Below are positions 1 through 10,000 of a stretch of DNA of 32,461 bases, piece by piece (position 1 is the stretch's first letter; the number at the start of each line of letters is the position of its first letter). Origin of the DNA: Endotrypanum monterogeii (taxonomy: Eukaryota > Euglenozoa > Kinetoplastea > Trypanosomatida > Trypanosomatidae); assembly GCA_000333855.2 (NCBI GenBank), contig CM007334.1, positions 560,886 through 593,346 on the forward strand, in the 5' to 3' direction. The notes beneath the pieces were generated by a model, which had not been told where the DNA came from, made no database searches, and saw nothing but the letters and a program-made list of their open reading frames with translations. Made by a program: the position numbers and the translations under genes.

Positions 1-7
1 TTAGGTA

Positions 8-8
<1 letters not shown>

Positions 9-45
<37 letters not shown>
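9..45. repeat. (TA)n microsatellite
   Basis: Uninterrupted TA dinucleotide run at the left edge of the window. Such runs recur at 227-253, 13083-13117 and 32141-32167, always in spacers. Confidence 0.9.
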
Positions 46-47
<2 letters not shown>

Positions 48-226
48 TGGTTTTTCCTGTTTGGATATGGCCGATATATCGAAGCCCAAGTGTCTGAGGT
101 GCACCGACAGAGGCGCAGGTTGGATTTAATTTTAACTCTGTACCGTTTTCAGTTCCCCCCCCCCTTCCATGCACAACAAAAAAGATGATCGACTACTATG
201 ATGTAGATGCGCACTCACGTAGAGGC

Positions 227-253
<27 letters not shown>
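227..253. repeat. (AT)n microsatellite
   Basis: Uninterrupted AT dinucleotide run inside the spacer before the kinase gene. Length is likely to vary between strains. Confidence 0.9.
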
Positions 254-257
<4 letters not shown>

Positions 258-376
258 CCTCGCTGATGAAAGTGCAGATCAAGTGCTGCGCTGCAGTACC
301 GTGCATACATGGCTCTTTCCCCGCACGATATTTTCCTCACCTCTTCATCCCTCCTTACGTTTTGCTTTGCGGTAAA

Positions 377-406
377 TTTGTTTTTTTCTCCTTCGGTTTC
401 CCTTAG
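377..406 (+). promoter_or_regulatory. Candidate spliced-leader acceptor for the NEK kinase
   Basis: A T/C tract of roughly 28 bases ends in TTAG at 403-406, the expected form of a trypanosomatid trans-splice site. It would give a 5' UTR of about 327 bases. A weaker alternative AG lies at 626-627. This is inferred from sequence pattern only. Confidence 0.4.
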
Positions 407-732
407 ATGCTCATAGAGAGATTTTACTAGATTGCGTCCCTCGGTGATCGTGTCACCCATCGTGTGCACGACGTGACACTGGGACTACACTGCCACTTAC
501 ATGCAAGGGCTTTTGTGCTTGGAGATTTTTGTTTGACATTAGAGGAAGCTAGAAAATTTTGTTCAAGGCTTGTTGTATTGACTTACTTGGTTGAGTTGAA
601 CTTAAGTTGCGCATTTCCCATTATCAGGACGGTGAGTCCCACCAACATTCCCCACTTTGGTTGGTGCTCTGTTGATCTCCCGGGGCGGAGAGGGAGAGGT
701 TACGAATACATAAATAATTGACACCACTCACC

Positions 733-2412
733 ATGGACAAGTATACAAAGGTGAAGCTTATAGGCAAGGGGAACATGGGCACATGTACACTCGCTCGCAA
801 CAACGACGACGGCAAGTACTACGTTATCAAGCAGGTTGACCTTACGCGTATGAGCAAGAAAGATCGACAACAAAGTCTAAATGAGGCGCGTGTCCTGAGC
901 TCACTGCGACATCCGAATATCATCAACTACATCGATAGCTTTCTCGCAAGAAAGTCAGACAATCTTTGCATTGTAATGGAGTACGCCGAAAGCGGAGATG
1001 TCAGCACCCGCCTCAAAAAAAACTGTGGTGTAAGTGTACCCGAGGCCCAAGTGCTGGACTGGTTTATTCAGCTGGTTCTCAGCTTAGACTACGTTCACCA
1101 GCGAAAAATTCTCCATCGAGATGTAAAAACACAAAATATTTTCCTCACACACGAAAATTTAATTAAACTAGGAGACTTTGGTATTTCTCGAACCCTGGCA
1201 AACACATACGACCAAGCCCAGACGTTTGTGGGTACTCCTTACTACCTCTCCCCTGAGCTGATTCTGGAGCAGCCCTATGATTACCGTAGCGATGTTTGGG
1301 CCCTAGGCGTCGTTCTTTACGAACTGCTGACGCTCAAACACCCTTTCAACGCGAAAGACATGAAGGGATTGCTGCAGCGCATCCTTTCGGTGCAGTATGA
1401 TCCTATACCGACTCTGTATAGCGCTGAGCTGCGCGATATTGTTTCGCGAATGCTCGTGCGAGAACCGGCAGGGCGCATAAAGTTAGACCACATTTTGCAG
1501 CTCCCTATAATTCGTAACCGCATTTATGAGTGGCTGGGGCAGAACGACACGTTGCCGCAACATTACGTGCGTTCCCTCTGTAAGCATCATTTGCTACCCG
1601 CCTTCATCGATGGGGCACCTGCAATGCCATCCGCCAGGTCAGCCGCACGGGCTGCTGCCGCTATGGCGCAAGAAGAATACCGGAATTCCACCGAGACCAC
1701 GTCCGGTCAAACCAACACAAACGCGGGCGTCCATGAGGATTCTGGATCACAGTCTCTTGGGTCTCCAAATGGGCGTTACCCTAGCTCTTCTTCCACAGCC
1801 CAAGGAGCAGCAGATGGCCGTGTTTTAAGCGCAGATAGCGGCCCTCGGGACCGCGGGCATCCCTTTATACCGTCACTGAAGCCATATAATATGCCTCCCC
1901 AGCTGTCGGTCACTCCGCCCCAGCTCGGTGCGCCGCCGCTGACATCACCTTCCCAACGCGCGCAGAGTAATAGCAAGCCTCACATATCACCACCACTGAA
2001 ACAAATCTTTAGCTCGCCGAACCCTATCCGACCTGTTGCACAACAGGTCTATCGACAGCAAAGTGAACCCATGTGTCAACCCGCGCCACCACCGCTGCCA
2101 TCCCAGCGAAACGGCGCCTGCGCCAGGCCCTTCGGCAAGCCGTACCCACGACCATATGTTGCACACCCCTTTTCTTCTGCATCGCCTGGCTATCTTCTCA
2201 TGGCAAACCCACGCAGAAATCCAACTGATATGCGGCGACAGCCTGCAAGTCGGCCTCCAGGCCTCCACTTGAACCCCTTGTATCACGCACCGCGTCAGGT
2301 GCCTTCAGGATACAGGCCGCTAGCACCTGCTGTGCCGGTGCAGTCCGACATCAAAGCGATGCTTCACCGTGCCGCTGCCGAGCGTGCACGACGTCGACAA
2401 GAATTCACTTAA
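733..2412 (+). CDS. NEK-family serine/threonine protein kinase
   Basis: A 559-residue protein with a complete N-terminal kinase domain (about residues 4-265) and a long tail. Visible landmarks are the glycine loop GKGNMG at 11-16, the ATP-binding lysine in VIK (K33), the helix-C glutamate E51, the catalytic HRD at 128-130, DFG at 148-150, a threonine-bearing activation loop (TFVGTPYY) and SPE at 173-175 in place of APE. All residues needed for catalysis are present. The order of motifs, the N-terminal position of the domain and the phrasing HRDVKTQNIFL are typical of NEK kinases, which in trypanosomatids form a large family acting in the cell cycle, flagellum and basal body. The tail (about 290-559) is rich in Pro, Ser, Gln and Arg and shows no domain, so it may be a docking or phosphorylation region. 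The ATG at 733 sits in the context CACCATGG; an in-frame TTG at 718 is not preferred. The exact NEK subtype is not resolved. Confidence 0.93.
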   Translation: MDKYTKVKLIGKGNMGTCTLARNNDDGKYYVIKQVDLTRMSKKDRQQSLNEARVLSSLRHPNIINYIDSFLARKSDNLCIVMEYAESGDVSTRLKKNCGVSVPEAQVLDWFIQLVLSLDYVHQRKILHRDVKTQNIFLTHENLIKLGDFGISRTLANTYDQAQTFVGTPYYLSPELILEQPYDYRSDVWALGVVLYELLTLKHPFNAKDMKGLLQRILSVQYDPIPTLYSAELRDIVSRMLVREPAGRIKLDHILQLPIIRNRIYEWLGQNDTLPQHYVRSLCKHHLLPAFIDGAPAMPSARSAARAAAAMAQEEYRNSTETTSGQTNTNAGVHEDSGSQSLGSPNGRYPSSSSTAQGAADGRVLSADSGPRDRGHPFIPSLKPYNMPPQLSVTPPQLGAPPLTSPSQRAQSNSKPHISPPLKQIFSSPNPIRPVAQQVYRQQSEPMCQPAPPPLPSQRNGACARPFGKPYPRPYVAHPFSSASPGYLLMANPRRNPTDMRRQPASRPPGLHLNPLYHAPRQVPSGYRPLAPAVPVQSDIKAMLHRAAAERARRRQEFT

Positions 2413-3126
2413 CCTTTTTCTTTTTTCGCCGCTTTGCTTACATAAAGAGTTGCAGGAAAGGAAAAGGGGGTAGATATGCAGGATAAGGGAAACTCCCCCC
2501 CCAAAAAAAACAAATGAATGTGATTATATGTTTAAGGGAGAGATGAGAGTTCTTTACATGCCCCCCCCCCCCCCCCCTGCCCTGCGCTGCGCTGCCATAC
2601 CGCGCCTCCAAATTTTTCCTCAGCGTGATATTGTTTGTGGAGAGCGTGGGGGGGGTAAGCTCGACGCCTTTTTTTTTTAGCATCTTTTGTCCCCTGTATG
2701 TGAAACTGGCTTTATCTTATTATTCCGGCTCCCCCTCTTTTTGTTGTTTGTTTGGTTGTTTTACCTTTGTATTCTCATTTTTTCTTTCATGTTAGTCTTA
2801 CGTCTTTTTTTTTCCTGTTAGTGGGGACTTATTTGTGTTGCATCTCCGCTCTAGTATTGTTTATTCAACCCCCCTTTTTTTTTATTTTTATTTTGCATAT
2901 CTCTGTACGATGCACATAGGTTCAAGTTTAGTCGCATTGCGCTGCTTTGTAACACTTTTTACTTCCTCACTTTTGTTTTGTCTGCTTCATCTGCTCGGTG
3001 CCTGCCTTGCATCCGAAACTAATATACATCGCTCCATCCCATCGCTCATGCCGGATGCGTTCCCCCCCCTTGGTGCATTCTTTGATGTTGTTGCCGATTT
3101 TTCTTTTCTCGCGCGACGGTGCAGGT

Positions 3127-3354
3127 ATGCGTTCTATGTTTCCGAGGGTGGAACCTGCGATGGCCTCTTCTGATGTTCCGACGACATCGATTGTGGTGTA
3201 CACCTCTTCTCATCCGCCATCCAGTAACACCACGTCTCCCGATATGTTTGGCTTAGCTGCTCGGAAAATCACAGATTTTCCCGTGTTTTTGTTGTTGTTT
3301 TTCCCTATCTGTGTGCTCATTTTTTTTTTCATTATAATATTTGGATTGCATTGA
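3127..3354 (+). CDS. Possible small tail-anchored membrane protein
   Basis: An ATG-started frame of 75 codons lies two bases after a strong acceptor (pyrimidine tract about 3080-3120, GCAG ending at 3124). Alternative starts are ATG at 3136 and 3160. The product has a Ser/Thr/Pro-rich polar half, a short basic stretch (AARK) and then a single hydrophobic segment of about 20 residues at the extreme C-terminus, ending GLH. This is the layout of a tail-anchored protein of the ER or outer mitochondrial membrane. I compared it mentally with Sec61 beta and RAMP4 and saw no convincing match. Caution is needed because T-rich spacer DNA often encodes Phe/Leu runs by chance. It is supported by its position in an unusually large gap and by the adjacent splice signal, not by any recognised family. 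Confidence 0.35.
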   Translation: MRSMFPRVEPAMASSDVPTTSIVVYTSSHPPSSNTTSPDMFGLAARKITDFPVFLLLFFPICVLIFFFIIIFGLH

Positions 3355-4152
3355 ATGTGATACGGGTAGGAACGCTGTGTTTTTGTTTGTTTGTTTCAGA
3401 ACATCATTTCTCTGTTTTTTTTTCCACTGTTCGGGACTTTTGCTTCTCTGCTTTTTGACTTTGTCAATTCCCCCGTTTTTGCCTTCAACATGTGGAGCGC
3501 ATACACCCTATATAGGTTGCTTCATGTGTACCCAACTCGCCATACTGGTGGACATCCTAGGCTCCTGCAGACGTGCTGCCATTCCGATTTGTGCCTGTCG
3601 TACATTGAGGATCGCAGGGCAATATGAGGCTGTGCATCGATTCATTCCTTCCTCACTCTCGTCTTCTTTTTGCCGGGCCTATCAGCAGTCATGTGCCTAT
3701 CAGCGACAGCGAGACATCTCAACTTTGTCTTCTCTCGTAACCGTACGCGATGATCCAGTCATACCGACAGCTCAAATAATGCATGAAAATACTCCGAGTC
3801 CCTTCCATTCCCGAAGTGATGAGAAATGCCAGTGAAACGCCTGCGATGGAGGCTTTTGATCTGCACCCTGGCGCACGAAAAATGCGAGATAGCATTAGCC
3901 CAGTCATCGCGACGCAGTTTTCCATGCAACGAACCTCTTTCCCCCACCACTATGTTTCGCATTATTCTCACTGTTTCCTTTGTCTTTCCTTTAGAGTACA
4001 GGTGTCATTTTTTTTTGTTTGTACTCGTTGATTTCTCGGCCGAAGGCAACGCCGAACTCGAGCGCCCATCAGGCGCAGAGTGAACAAACGAATCAAAAGA
4101 GATTTTTTTTTCTCTCATATGCATCGTCATACCGCATAAATTTCACGAGGTC

Positions 4153-4180
4153 ATTTTTTGCATTTTTTACCATTTCCCAG
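4153..4180 (+). promoter_or_regulatory. Candidate spliced-leader acceptor for the 4344-6359 gene
   Basis: T-rich tract ending in TTTCCCAG at 4173-4180, about 164 bases before the ATG at 4344. A second pyrimidine tract ends in GTGAG at about 4281 and could be used instead. Confidence 0.45.
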
Positions 4181-4343
4181 GGCCTCCCCACCCCTCCTGT
4201 GGCAGGGGACTGATTGCATCACACATATCAACACCTCTCTGTCACATCGTTGCCTTGATTCTCTCCGCTTCGTCTTGTGAGTCTGTTTGAACCGCGTGAA
4301 GACAGGTTCGTACGCTAAACGATTCATCGACCACTGATTTTTG

Positions 4344-6359
4344 ATGGATGGTGTCGTGTGGGGCGAGGGGGAAGAGGAGTTGACCCACTACCTGCGTGAG
4401 GAATACCCGCGCGTCTCAGCTCTCCCTGTGAGCGTCCGCTACCGGACGTTCGCGCTGCCCTCGCAGAATATTCAGATTCGTGCCGCACGTGCGGTCCACG
4501 ATTTTTACCTCCACCGTTGTCGTCGCCTCGATTCGGTAGTAGAAGCAGAACTGACTGCCTCTGGCATTCCGGTGATACAGCCGCTGCACTGTGTGTTGAC
4601 TGATTCGTTCGCGATTGCTCAGCGCCAGCAAGCGACATACCAGTGGCTCGCGCAGCGTCATACGGCCGATGAGATTGTGCTCCGCTTTGCTGTGGACCGC
4701 AGGCTGAATGCAGCACCGTGCTTGGCGTCGGTGAACCGCGCCTTGAGTGTTCTCGGTCGTGAAGGTGGGGTAGACGCTGTTCTTGACGTTCTGGAAGATG
4801 CGCTGTTAGATGCGCCCATCATACCTCTTAGCACACTTTTGAGCGCTATAAAGGCTCTGCCCGGTCACCCGGTGCGAGCGGCTCGCGTTGCGCTCACTTT
4901 CAAAGATTCTTTGGGGTCACAGACAGTGCCGGCGAGCGTGTGGGGCAATCTAGGCGCCGCCCTCGCCCAGGCTTCGCTGCAGATGCCAAAGCCTCTGGAG
5001 GATCACTTCATGGAGCTTTTCGAGCGCATTCTTAGGTTGGTTAGTGTGTCTTCTGGTCGACTGAGTGAGGCGCTCGTGGTGGCGTTTGGTCGGTGTCTGC
5101 TGTCTAGTGGCAAGCCCCGCTCTGCTGCCACGCGTCTGGTACGTGAGGAACTCCTCAGCGGCCGCAGTCGAGATGGTTTCTCTAGCGCACCAGTGCATCT
5201 TGGCGCTTTTCTGAGTGATCTGCTTGTGGAGTTGTGTCGTGAGGAGGAAAAACTTGGAGTTATCCAGAGCACCAGCTGTGACACAGATACTCTCATCTTT
5301 GCTTGCGATGTGATCAAGTATGCGTTTGCCGTGCGTGTGCAGTTGTCACCGAGAGTTTTTGATGAGGTGCTCGCCCTATGTGAGCGGCGGCAGGAGTATT
5401 ATCGCATGTGTATCCTGTTTGTCTCGATGTGTTTTTTGTCAACACCGACACTGATGTCTTTTTTGAGAGTGATCGAGGTTGTGGAGCAACTCCCTGAACT
5501 GCGCGCACCACTGCAGCGCCTCCTGCCTGTTGGCTGCACTGATTTTATTCTTTGGTGCTTGCAGCGTTACCCTGTTCTCTACCAGTCCGCTCTGGAGTCC
5601 CGGCATCACCAGGCCGCAATACTCAGAGTTTGTGCGGCTCTTGGTAACCTAGCGGTGGAGGAGGGGGAAAAGGCGGCAAAGCTCCCCACTCTGGTCACCA
5701 CATTGTCGCACGATTTGAAAATGAGCTCAACGCTGGTTGCCAGCGCACTCTCGTCAGCCGTCCGCCGGTATCGTGAGCTTCGCTGTTCAGCTGAGAAGGC
5801 CCTCTTCTCCGCCCTATATACTCAACGTGCGGCGATTCTCGCTGCCGTGTTGGACACGTCCCCGGGGGTTACTCATGGTGGGGAGGCCACATCCGTACCC
5901 ACTGTTGCCGACGAGCTTCGCCGTCTTTTACCTTCGGAGAAGGTTTACTGCACCGTGGTCAGTGCCAGTGCAATAGAAACACTGGCGAGTTGTTCAACCG
6001 CGGAGCAGGCATTCGTCCGTATGATGGAGTCGTACCAGCGCAGCTGCGGTGCTGTTGCTCTTCTCCCGTTTGAGTCCCTCTGCGTTTCTTTTGGACTTCC
6101 ACATAGCGCGATGGGGATGCTGCGCACATGGCACCGCAATTACAGCTGGCTGGCCATCCTACCTCTTGGACTCTCTCTTCAACTGGAAGGTACGACATGT
6201 TGCGAGGTGTGTTGTGCGGCCTTCGCCGCTACGCGGCAGGTACACAGAAGAGTCATGTTCATATGTGGCAGCGATGCGGAGGCGGCGACGGCAAACGAGA
6301 GAAAAGTAGAGCCGACTATTGTTATGGATTCGCTGGTGAAACGTTTGTCGGTCCACTGA
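4344..6359 (+). CDS. Conserved-looking hypothetical protein, probably an alpha-helical repeat protein
   Basis: A 671-residue protein that I do not recognise. It is rich in Ala, Leu, Arg and Val, with helix-forming blocks along most of its length and few glycine or proline breaks, which suggests an alpha-solenoid. There is no signal peptide, clear membrane span, zinc motif or catalytic signature. The N-terminus (MDGVVWGEGEEELTHYLREE) is acidic, not an obvious mitochondrial presequence. A PPR-like protein or another helical-repeat scaffold is possible, but no repeat period could be fixed by eye. Codon use is like that of the neighbouring genes and no rival frame is open across the region, so it is very likely a real gene. 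The start at ATG 4344 follows an in-frame TTG at 4341 that is not preferred. The stop is TGA at 6357-6359. Confidence 0.85.
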   Translation: MDGVVWGEGEEELTHYLREEYPRVSALPVSVRYRTFALPSQNIQIRAARAVHDFYLHRCRRLDSVVEAELTASGIPVIQPLHCVLTDSFAIAQRQQATYQWLAQRHTADEIVLRFAVDRRLNAAPCLASVNRALSVLGREGGVDAVLDVLEDALLDAPIIPLSTLLSAIKALPGHPVRAARVALTFKDSLGSQTVPASVWGNLGAALAQASLQMPKPLEDHFMELFERILRLVSVSSGRLSEALVVAFGRCLLSSGKPRSAATRLVREELLSGRSRDGFSSAPVHLGAFLSDLLVELCREEEKLGVIQSTSCDTDTLIFACDVIKYAFAVRVQLSPRVFDEVLALCERRQEYYRMCILFVSMCFLSTPTLMSFLRVIEVVEQLPELRAPLQRLLPVGCTDFILWCLQRYPVLYQSALESRHHQAAILRVCAALGNLAVEEGEKAAKLPTLVTTLSHDLKMSSTLVASALSSAVRRYRELRCSAEKALFSALYTQRAAILAAVLDTSPGVTHGGEATSVPTVADELRRLLPSEKVYCTVVSASAIETLASCSTAEQAFVRMMESYQRSCGAVALLPFESLCVSFGLPHSAMGMLRTWHRNYSWLAILPLGLSLQLEGTTCCEVCCAAFAATRQVHRRVMFICGSDAEAATANERKVEPTIVMDSLVKRLSVH

Positions 6360-6414
6360 GGCTGCACCGATAATGTGCGTGATTACATGAAGCGCTATAG
6401 GGGTTGGTGGTACC

Positions 6415-6422
6415 GTGTGTGT

Positions 6423-6462
<40 letters not shown>
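6415..6462. repeat. (GT)n microsatellite
   Basis: Nearly perfect GT run of about 48 bases, with one TCT interruption close to its left end, in the 3' flank of the hypothetical gene. Confidence 0.9.
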
Positions 6463-6463
<1 letters not shown>

Positions 6464-6745
6464 GATACTACTTCGTTTCGTGACATGTACGCAGTTGTGT
6501 TTCGTTGACTGCCGGTCCCTTCGCGTAAAACCTATGCAGAGTTTCTTTACTATCCCTTATCCACCCTAACACACATACACGCGCTGACAGCAAGGTTTTC
6601 TGACAAGAAAATTGGAGTCTGGGCATCAGGGGCGCTACAGTCTTTTTTGTTTGGACAGATGAACAGCCAACGCTACGGTGTGCGGCGCAGGTACTAACAT
6701 GAATGATACAACTCAGCAGCTCTTTATCTTGCCCATCTGTCTTCT

Positions 6746-6788
6746 CCCCTAATTTTTTCTTTTCTTCCACCTCATCTTGTGTGTGTAG
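6746..6788 (+). promoter_or_regulatory. Candidate spliced-leader acceptor for CFAP44
   Basis: Strong T/C tract followed by GTGTGTAG ending at 6788, giving a 5' UTR of about 212 bases. Another AG at 6908-6909 would give about 91 bases. Confidence 0.45.
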
Positions 6789-7000
6789 CCCACAGAAACT
6801 GTAGCTCTTCCTCTAGTTGTAGCTTCATCTATTCTTCACTCTAGAAACCCCTTCTCTCCTCCCCCCCGTACAAAAAAAAAAAATAATAATAATTACATCT
6901 TCACTCTAGAAGGGCACATCTGTTTGTGTGGAGGAGGAGGGCAGTCCAGGTTCTGGTTCTTCATACTCTCCTCTCTGGCCGGTGTGCCTCACATCCACCA

Positions 7001-10000
7001 ATGGCTGCACCTGCACCGACAGATGCGGAGAGGCAGCCGGTGCCGTTGCACGTGTACCCCGATAACGTGAAATCGAGCACCAAGATCTTCGCGCACTCGG
7101 GATTTAACAGTCTTCATTACAATGCCGTTGCATATCTGGGCAACAACATCCTGCTTGCAAGTGGTGGAAAATTTGTGCTTTTTTTACATCTTGACTCCGG
7201 TGTAGTGGAATCGCAAGACGGCCCCCCGGATGGAGCGGTGGGTGCTGTAGCTGTGCACCCCAGCAGATCTTTGTACGTCGTGGGTGAGCGATGTCCGCAG
7301 CACCCGCTGCTGGTTGTGTACAAGTGGCCCTCACGTGTCCAACGGAACACCTTTGAAGGAGGAGCAGAGGTGGGGTTCAGCGCACTTGCGTTCAATACGG
7401 ACGGCACCCGACTTGCCTCCATTGCAAGTGCTCCCGATTACACTCTTGCTGTCTGGGACTGGGAGAAGGCTTCGCTGCTGCTCCGGAGCAAGTGCTTCAA
7501 CTCCGACGTTTATAGTGTCGCCTTTAGCCGTTTCGACGACGCCCTCCTGGTGACTGGGGGAACTGGTCACATCAAGTTCTGGACGATGGCGGACACCTTC
7601 ACGGGGAAGAAACTTCAGGGCTCTCTCGGTAAGTTCGGTCGTCATGAAATTTCTGATATCCCCGCGTTCGTGATCTTGGGGGATGGAAAGGTGCTCTCAG
7701 GATCTGACTTCGGTGACCTCATCCTGTGGGAGGGCGACCTTATTGCGTGCACATTTGCTCGCGCATTCTCCGTCAATCAGGCGGAAGTCAAAGGAATGGA
7801 TCAGACACCGTACGGTATTCAGCCATGCCACGATGGGGCCATCAACTTCGTCTCTCTGGAGGGAGACTTTGTGGTGACGGCTGGTGACGACGGTTTCATG
7901 CGTTATTGGGATGCTCATGAGTTGGAGGTCGCGGAGGGAACCGGTCTTCCGCAATACTACGCCCCGAAATGCATTCACGAAGTGTGCGTGTCGCCCTCGT
8001 TTCGCATTCGCTCTGTCTCATTCGATAATGAGCAGCGCCAGTGGGTCCTCCTCGACAAGTTTGGCACTATCGCAACACTACCCTACCCGCTTCATAATGG
8101 AAAGTTGGAAGTAAGCGAACAGACGGCAAAGGTGCGCCTACAGCTGAACGGTGTGCCACTCCTGTGTGCAGCGGTGTCGCCTGTTGATCACGTAGTTCTT
8201 ACTGGTGGCATCGACGGAGTCGTGCGGTGCTTTGACTATGTCCGCGGCACAGAGAGCTGCCGCGTCGAGTGGCCTCACGATCCGCGTCAAGACCCAGTCT
8301 CTGTCGTAGACCTAAAGGTGTTGGTGCCGCACTGCACAACAGAGAGCATGCTGGTAGTGGTTGGCTTTGAGGATGGAACGGTGCGACTACTCGAAGTCGG
8401 GGAAGGATGTCGCACCATTCGTGTGACTGGTCAATGGAAGGCACATGCGGATGGCTTGTGCTTGCTGGCTGTAAGCGAGGACGCCTCTTGGGTGGCGAGC
8501 GCCTCCCCCAGCGGTCACGTTTTTTTCTTCACTGTCAATACTGCTCCCTTGATGCTCGTCCCTGTGGGGTATTGCATTGGCCCACTGAAGAAGCCGACAA
8601 GCGCCGCGTGGGATAAGGATGCTCTCGGTGGCCATGGTGGGTGCCTTCTTGGCTTCAAAAGTGGACAGTTGCTTTCTATTCATGCGCCGTCACCAGACTC
8701 GGTAAACCACGAAGAGGGGTTCGAGTTTCCGTGTACGTTTGATCTGGTGGCGATTCGCCAACGGCAACTGCCACCGCCGAAAACGGAGGCTGAGGAGCTC
8801 GAAATAGATGATGCTGCTGCCGCAGGACTGGAGGAGGAAGATCTAGGTCCGTGGCCTATTTCCTTTGTCGTGGAGCTTCCAGGGGATGGCTTTGCTGTTG
8901 GAATGGAGAAGAAAGAGCTTGCCTACGTCTACCACTGTACTGTCCGCTATCCAAACCGCCTGGAGCTGCCTCCTCTACCTCCTACTGGCGTAGAGCCGCC
9001 AGATTACGTTGAGGATCCGGAGCTCAATGTTTGCTACCGCGATTGCATACCGCAAGGGGCTTCCGTTAGCCCTAACGGCGCTCTTGTCATCTTTGCAGAT
9101 CAAAATCGGCTACTCCTTCGCGAGGCTAAAAATCGAGCCCATTTGTTTCTCGTCGGCGCGGCCCACGACAGCACGAGCGGAGCAATCACAGGAGCCTTCC
9201 TCTCATATGACAGTAGCATGGTTGTTTCCGTCGGCACGGACGGGCTTATAGTGACACAGCTGCGGGACGGCTATGAAGCCCCGCGCACCTCTGTTTCGAG
9301 TGTCGACCGTGTTGCATCAGCTAAGGGTCTCACCAGCGGCGTCTCTGTTGCGAGCGAAGCCTCAATCGCCGTCGCGGAGGCTCCTGAAGCACCGGCTTTG
9401 TCTGTTCAAGAGCAAAAAGAGGCAGACGACGCGGCTCGGGCCTCGGCCGAGAGGGAGGCGAAGCTTCAGTTGTTCTTGAAGAAAGTAGAAAGTGTGCGTG
9501 ACAAGTACGCTGAGCTTGTGCACCGAAATGAGCAGTTGCCCTCTAACCAGCAACTAAGCCCCCTGGAAATGCGGCTGGATTTGTCACTCCAGGACGCCCT
9601 GGACGCGGAGAAGCAGAGGCGAGTGCGAGAGCAGGAAAAAGAGTTCATTTTGTCTGCCGCGCGCGAAGATGTGAAGACTGCTAAGCTGAAAAGTCGATTC
9701 CTCGACAATCTCATTTACGATCGTTTTGAACTGGAGTCCATTGACGGCGGTTTCTCCGTCTCCTCTATGCGTCTCTACAACCCAGAGGCGTCCATTGCCG
9801 CCCTGAACGCAACTGCCAGCCAATTAGCTGAATCAGACGGGGAGTCGGATGGGGATATGAAGGAAGAAGATAGTGACACCGAGGACGGCACCGCCGTGGG
9901 CACAGTGGCGACAGCCGCTTCACAGGCACTTGCCGCACAGACAGGCGGCAGCGCTGGTACCGCCGCTGTACGCGTAAATGGCGACGATAAAATGAAGCGG

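Larger units (their letters stand above)
1..732. other. 5' spacer upstream of the kinase gene
   Basis: No credible coding region is visible. The stretch holds two TA dinucleotide runs (about 9-45 and 227-253), a short C run near 157-165, and a pyrimidine-rich tract at about 377-404 ending in AG. That tract is the best candidate trans-splice acceptor for the downstream kinase. The short open frames here read through the TA repeat and look fortuitous. Confidence 0.6.
2413..4343. other. 1.9 kb spacer with one possible small gene
   Basis: Long T/C-rich spacer containing a C run near 2563-2577, several poly-T tracts and at least three good pyrimidine-tract/AG pairs (ending near 3124, 3400 and 4180). 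More acceptors than needed for one downstream gene suggest that a small gene may lie inside. The best candidate is the open frame at 3127-3354. The other open frames here overlap one another without a preferred frame. Confidence 0.5.
6360..7000. other. Spacer between the hypothetical gene and CFAP44
   Basis: Contains a TG dinucleotide run (about 6415-6462), T/C tracts, an A run and no credible gene. The phrase TCTTCACTCTAGAA occurs twice (near 6833 and 6899), each supplying an AG that could serve as an alternative acceptor. Confidence 0.6.

Noticed and set aside
3341..4083. Several overlapping + strand frames of 64-164 codons
   Set aside because: They overlap in all three frames with no preferred one. 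Several lack an early ATG, and they translate T/C-rich spacer.
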